DNA of 64,000 nt from JAHFUA01 sp963808725 (GTDB lineage Bacteria; Acidobacteriota; Terriglobia; Terriglobales; Acidobacteriaceae): contig CAWEGO010000002.1 in NCBI GenBank assembly GCA_963808725.1, forward strand, positions 2,356,001 to 2,420,000, read 5' to 3'. The notes beneath the pieces are model-generated. The model did no database searches. It was not told the DNA's origin and saw only the letters and a program-made list of their open reading frames with translations. Numbering within the stretch: the first letter of the stretch is position 1; every line of letters starts with the position of its first letter. Shown here one piece after another: positions 60,420 through 64,000 of this stretch. A program made the translations under genes and the position numbers.

Positions 60420-61838
60420 TTTGTCCACCCAGTGCGGCGTGAAATCGGAATTGGCCAGCCACTCGGCCGCGGGGATCATGGACTCGATGGCCTCGTCGAG
60501 ATGGGGGAAATCGATGTGCGCGAGGGTATCGCCGGGCTGATGGTAGTCGCGATGCAAGCCAAAACTTGAGATCGTGTGCGCCACCACGCCTTTGCGCGCC
60601 AGCGGGTAGTTGTCGGAGCGTTCGAAAAAGTGCTCCCCGGTGTGCGGGTCGGCGACTAGGGGCGCGTCGTGCGCCGCCAGCTCGCTGCCCAGATCGGAGC
60701 GCTCGTATCCGGAGAGCCAGAGCTTGTGCTTGGGGATGGCGTCGTCGGGGCGGCCGAGCATCTCGAACTCCAGCGCGGCCACGATGTGGGCGAGCGGCAC
60801 CGGTGGGAACTCGCGGAAGTAGGTGGAACCAAGCCCGCCGCGCTCCTCGCTGCCGAAGAAGACGAACAGCACGCTGCGCCGCGGACGCGGCCCGGCGGCA
60901 ATAGCGTGCGCCAGTTCCAGCACGGCCGACACGCCGGAAGCATCATCGTCGGCGCCGTGGTAGATCACTTTGCCGTGGCTGGTCACCTTCGTTCCCAGAT
61001 GATCAATGTGGGCGGAGAAGAGCACCGCCTGGTCGCGCAGGCTGGGATCGCTGCCGGCAATCGTGCCCACCGTGTTCCAGGTTTCGCCGGGCTGCACCGG
61101 GTTGAGCTTGGCTTCCAGGCGGATCGTCGTGCCGTCGGCAAGCTTGGAGAGCGTCTTGAAAGCGGTGGCGCGGACGACCACCATGCTCATCTCCTGGATG
61201 CCGGCTTCCTTCGGCAACGCCTTGATGCGCGGGGGAAGGTTGGGCAGGCGGCGTCGGGCATCCGACCAGGCGCTGGCCAGCGACGGGCTCTCGGGAGTCA
61301 GGACTAGCGCGGCGCCGCGCTGCGAAATCTCATAGGCCTGCTGAAAAGCAGTGGCGTCATCCGTCGCCATGAGCAGGACGACCGTCCCCGCTTTCACGTG
61401 CGCCTTTGGGTCGGCGGTCCCGAGCTTCTGGAGCGGGCCGGAGATGGAGGCGTCGCCCAGCCAGCGGACGGCGATCTCGTTGCCGCTGGTCCAGCGTACG
61501 GTCTGGCCACCGGAGTCGAAGCTGAGCACGGGAGGCGCGGCCAGCGAGCGGTACTCGAGCGCGACATGCTGCAGGTATCCACCATTCTCCCCGGCGGGGG
61601 CTACGCCATAGCGGCGCAGTTCGCCGGCGACGTATTCGGCGGCCATGTGTTCCTGCGGAGTGCCGCTGCCACGGCCGGCAAGGGCGTCGCCGGCGAGATA
61701 ATCCATGTGCGCCCGGATCGAGGCCGCGACATCTGGAGGCGGCGCGTGCGCGCTCTGGGGAAGCGCCGGCAGGGCCAGAACCAGCGCCAGGACTGGCCAG
61801 ACGGCGAAAGCAACTCTTAGGCGTGACGTGGGTTTCAT
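60402..61838 (-). CDS. M28-family zinc peptidase, secreted
   Basis: 478 residues from ATG 61838, with a signal peptide (FAVWPVLALVLALPALPQS). A PA-like insert (about 120-250) precedes the M28 catalytic domain: SAHIDHLG (zinc His), GADDDASGVSAVLELA (bridging Asp), FFGSEERGGLGSTYF (catalytic and ligand Glu), and HTISSFGLHRDYHQPGDTL (last His). It is probably a periplasmic aminopeptidase. The end DKPGSRE is encoded by the palindromic spacer. Confidence 0.92.
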   Translation of the reverse strand: MKPTSRLRVAFAVWPVLALVLALPALPQSAHAPPPDVAASIRAHMDYLAGDALAGRGSGTPQEHMAAEYVAGELRRYGVAPAGENGGYLQHVALEYRSLAAPPVLSFDSGGQTVRWTSGNEIAVRWLGDASISGPLQKLGTADPKAHVKAGTVVLLMATDDATAFQQAYEISQRGAALVLTPESPSLASAWSDARRRLPNLPPRIKALPKEAGIQEMSMVVVRATAFKTLSKLADGTTIRLEAKLNPVQPGETWNTVGTIAGSDPSLRDQAVLFSAHIDHLGTKVTSHGKVIYHGADDDASGVSAVLELAHAIAAGPRPRRSVLFVFFGSEERGGLGSTYFREFPPVPLAHIVAALEFEMLGRPDDAIPKHKLWLSGYERSDLGSELAAHDAPLVADPHTGEHFFERSDNYPLARKGVVAHTISSFGLHRDYHQPGDTLAHIDFPHLDEAIESMIPAAEWLANSDFTPHWVDKPGSRE

Positions 61839-61956
61839 GCTCAAGGAATACGCGGACGGCCAGCGCGCGGGGTGCCCCTGGAGCAGTATACTTGCACTCT
61901 AAGTTCCTTCATGTTGGACGCAGGTTTGGTAGGATTCTCTGCTGGAGGTTGTCTGG

Positions 61957-62628
61957 ATGGCGAATCATGGGCGGGCGGGTCTGGTGTGGTTTGCTTTAGC
62001 CACGGTTGTGTTCCTGCTGGTGGCAGGCTGCAATGGATTTTTTGTCAATCCTACATTGACGACTCTCACGGTAACCCCGCTGACGCCCACGATTACGGCG
62101 GAAACCGGGACCCCACCCACGTGTCCCTCAGGTTCTGTGTGCACCGTGCAGATGGTGGCCAATGGCACCTTTAGCGATGGCAGCACTTCAACAGTTGCGG
62201 CGAGTTGGTCGTTGACGTCAGTTACTCCGGACGGCGCGCTCACCATCATGCCCAGTGGCCTGGTTACCGCATTAATGCCGGGGAGCGGAACCGTCCAGGC
62301 TGCCTCCGCCACAGTTACCGGTTCTACAACAGTGACCGCGATAGTCGCCAATCTTGCCTCGATCCAGGTCACGCCCACGAGCCCGTCAATAGATGAGGGC
62401 TCGCAGCAGCAGTTTGTGGCTACGGGGACGCTCTCGGGCGGAGGCACGGTCGTCATTACCGATTCCGTTACCTGGGCGTCATCGAACCCGTGCGTGACGA
62501 TCACCAATGGCGCGAGCGGGGGTCTTGCCACGGCCCAAAGCTGCACAGCCAGCACAACGTCAGACATAACGGCGACTTCAGGGTCGATTGTTAGTCCGGC
62601 GGTGGTATTGAACGTGACGGTTCCCTAA
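61957..62628 (+). CDS. Lipoprotein with bacterial Ig-like (BIG2) domains
   Basis: 223 residues from ATG 61957, with GGAGG eight bases upstream. A lipobox LLVAGC at about residues 20-25 marks a lipid-anchored protein. Two Ig-like folds follow: LTVTPLTPTITAETG through ASWSLTSVTPDGALTIMPSG, and IQVTPTSPSIDEGSQQQFVA through VTWASSNPCVTI. Such proteins usually sit on the cell surface or outer membrane. No catalytic part is seen. It diverges from the M28 gene around an AGTATACT palindrome. Confidence 0.85.
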   Translation: MANHGRAGLVWFALATVVFLLVAGCNGFFVNPTLTTLTVTPLTPTITAETGTPPTCPSGSVCTVQMVANGTFSDGSTSTVAASWSLTSVTPDGALTIMPSGLVTALMPGSGTVQAASATVTGSTTVTAIVANLASIQVTPTSPSIDEGSQQQFVATGTLSGGGTVVITDSVTWASSNPCVTITNGASGGLATAQSCTASTTSDITATSGSIVSPAVVLNVTVP

Positions 62629-62793
62629 TCATACGGACGGCACGGGATTTCGATCTTGGCGGGATTCCCTCCGGAGGGCGGCGCTTCGACCAAATCGGGA
62701 AACCTAGCCCTCTGCGTCTGCGAATCCTTGCTTCCTTTCATGCTTCATTTATTTTCCCACTGCTAGAATCGATTTTTCCCGCGAGGAGTGCGC

Positions 62794-63883
62794 ATGAGCG
62801 AAGTACGCACCATTGGCATCTGCACCGGGGGCGGCGATTGTCCCGGGCTAAACGCGGTGATTCGGGCGGCGGTAAAGTGCGCGGTGCAGAAGTACGGCTG
62901 GCAGGTGATCGGCATCCGCGACGGCTTTGACGGTCTGATCTGGCCGGAGAAGTCGGTGCGGCTCGACCTGCAAAGCGTCAGCGGCCTGCTGCCGCGCGGC
63001 GGGACCATCCTGGGCACCACCAACCGTGGCAATCCTTTCAAGTACAAGCTGGTGGAGGAGGGCAGGGAAGTGGTGCGCGACCTTTCGCAGCGTGCGCTGG
63101 ACAACGCGCGTGCGCTTGGCCTGGATGCCCTGATCGTGGTGGGCGGCGACGGCACGCAGAAGATCGGCCTGGAGCTGTGCCGCCCGCGGCCTGCCGGTGG
63201 TGGGTGTGCCCAAGACTATCGACAACGATCTGTGTGCGACCGAAATAACTTTCGGTTTCGACACCGCCCTGCACACCGCCACCGAGGCCATCGACAAGAT
63301 CCATACCACGGCGGAATCGCATCATCGCATCATGCTGGTGGAAGTGATGGGGCGCGACGTGGGATGGATCGCGCTGGAAAGCGCTCTGGCCGGCGGCGCG
63401 CACGTGGTGCTGATCCCCGAGATCCCATTCACCATCGACCGCATCTGCGAATTCGTCCGCCGGCGCGAGCAGCAGGGCAAGCGCTTCACCATCATCGTGG
63501 TGGCGGAAGGGGTGAAGCTGCCGCCGGAACTGGCGGAGAAGCGTGAGCAGGAGCGGCGCCTCTCGCCGCGCGTGCACTCGGTGACGGGCGTGATTGCCGA
63601 TGCCATCGGGTCCTCCGCGAAGCGCGAGACCCGGGTCACCGTACTGGGACACATCCAGCGTGGCGGTTCGCCTTCGCCCTTCGACCGCATTCTCAGCACC
63701 CGCTTCGGGGTGGCCGCGGTGGACCTCATTGCGCAGGGCGGCTTCGGCCGCATGGTGTGCCTGCGCGGCGGGCGGGTGGAGACGGTGGACATTGCGGAGG
63801 CGGTGGGCGCGATGAAATGCGTGGATCCCCATGGCGAGCTGGTGCGCACCGCACGCGCCATGGGGATGTGCTTCGGAGATTAG
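62794..63883 (+). pseudogene. pfkA: 6-phosphofructokinase, interrupted by one surplus base
   Basis: ATG 62794 has GAGGAG five bases upstream and TAGAAT farther up (62764-62769). The first frame gives TIGICTGGGDCPGLNAVIRA through VVGGDGTQKIGLELC; after GAGCTGTGC an extra C (about 63181-63183) shifts it, and the family sequence resumes as ARGLPVVGVPKTIDNDLCAT to the end at 63883. Removing one C restores about 362 residues. GGDGT (Gly, not Asp, at the donor position) points to ATP as phosphoryl donor, while the lysine in PKTIDND is the residue found in pyrophosphate and some ATP enzymes. Loss of a glycolytic gene is unlikely, so sequencing error is my first guess. Confidence 0.85.
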
Positions 63884-63890
63884 CGAAAAC

Positions 63891-63923
63891 AAAAAAGAGA
63901 GACGTAGCCGGGCTACGTCTCTC
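63891..63923 (-). terminator. Strong rho-independent terminator for the minus-strand gene
   Basis: GAGAGACGTAGCC (63897-63909) and GGCTACGTCTCTC (63911-63923) form a 13-pair stem. On the minus strand it is followed by TTTTTTGTTTT, a strong terminator for the gene entering from the right edge. It may also stop pfkA transcription. Confidence 0.85.
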
Positions 63924-63942
63924 CAGGATGACCCGCGCTTCT

Positions 63943-64000
63943 TTACAACGATCGCAGGAAATTCAGAATATCCTGCTGATCCGACGGACTCAGGGCATTG
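63943..64000 (-). CDS. C-terminus of a probable cytochrome c-family protein
   Basis: Only the last 18 codons are present, ending ALSPSDQQDILNFLRSL before TAA (63943-63945). The ending L(S/T)xxDQxDILxFLRSL is typical of the last helix of class I and di-haem cytochromes c. The haem motif lies outside the window, so the call rests on the tail only. A good terminator follows. Confidence 0.5.
   Translation of the reverse strand, partial: NALSPSDQQDILNFLRSL

Overview
The window is GC-rich bacterial chromosome that looks like Acidobacteriota (Terriglobia-like). This rests on gene style (DUF7948/SBBP, DUF11, IPT and CARDB surface proteins, a lone larB, many palindromic spacers), not on a ribosomal marker. 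It holds about 45 credible genes, one tRNA-Ser(UGA) and no rRNA, CRISPR array or recognisable transposase.

Layout. 1-220 is the start of a LigD-type gene leaving the window on the minus strand. 532-9341 is a plus-strand trio: an outer-membrane barrel candidate, a CHASE2 adenylate/guanylate cyclase and a secreted FecR/IPT/CARDB protein. 9683-24930 (minus) reads as one giant surface protein of about 5,080 residues, cut into three frames by two single-base shifts; its middle holds six repeats of about 191-199 residues with a Cys-Asn-Cys motif. 25191-31997 holds a secreted NTF2-like candidate, a Nudix hydrolase, a tiny minus-strand transcription unit with an unusually long Shine-Dalgarno, a ChaN-like protein, larB, purB, a MarR regulator and an acyltransferase. 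32080-36576 is housekeeping: aroC, def, a small membrane protein, fmt, rsmB. A PASTA protein and tRNA-Ser follow.

38060-42848 is a complete branched-chain amino acid type ABC operon (substrate-binding protein, LivH, LivM, LivG, LivF) with a decayed partial copy of the binding-protein gene in one spacer. 42891-51806 holds msrA, a DUF457 membrane protein, a lipid kinase, ligA, a PilZ protein, a GAF-GAF-GGDEF diguanylate cyclase and several small proteins. 51945-55939 is the electron-transfer flavoprotein set (etfB, etfA, ETF-quinone oxidoreductase), split by an inverted-repeat-flanked insert carrying a four-helix-bundle (S23/IVP-type) gene. 56153-64000 holds a secreted protein, moaA behind a structured leader, nadA, a DUF2203 protein, an M28 peptidase, a lipoprotein, a frameshifted pfkA and the end of a probable cytochrome c gene.

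Two threads stand out. First, more than a dozen spacers carry long imperfect inverted repeats built from tandem short words; the words differ from spacer to spacer but the architecture is the same, and several supply stop codons of neighbouring genes. Second, the four-helix-bundle insert has the organisation known for 23S rRNA intervening sequences but sits in an mRNA operon. Four single-base frameshifts, one in a glycolytic gene, mean sequence quality should be checked before any gene is called dead.
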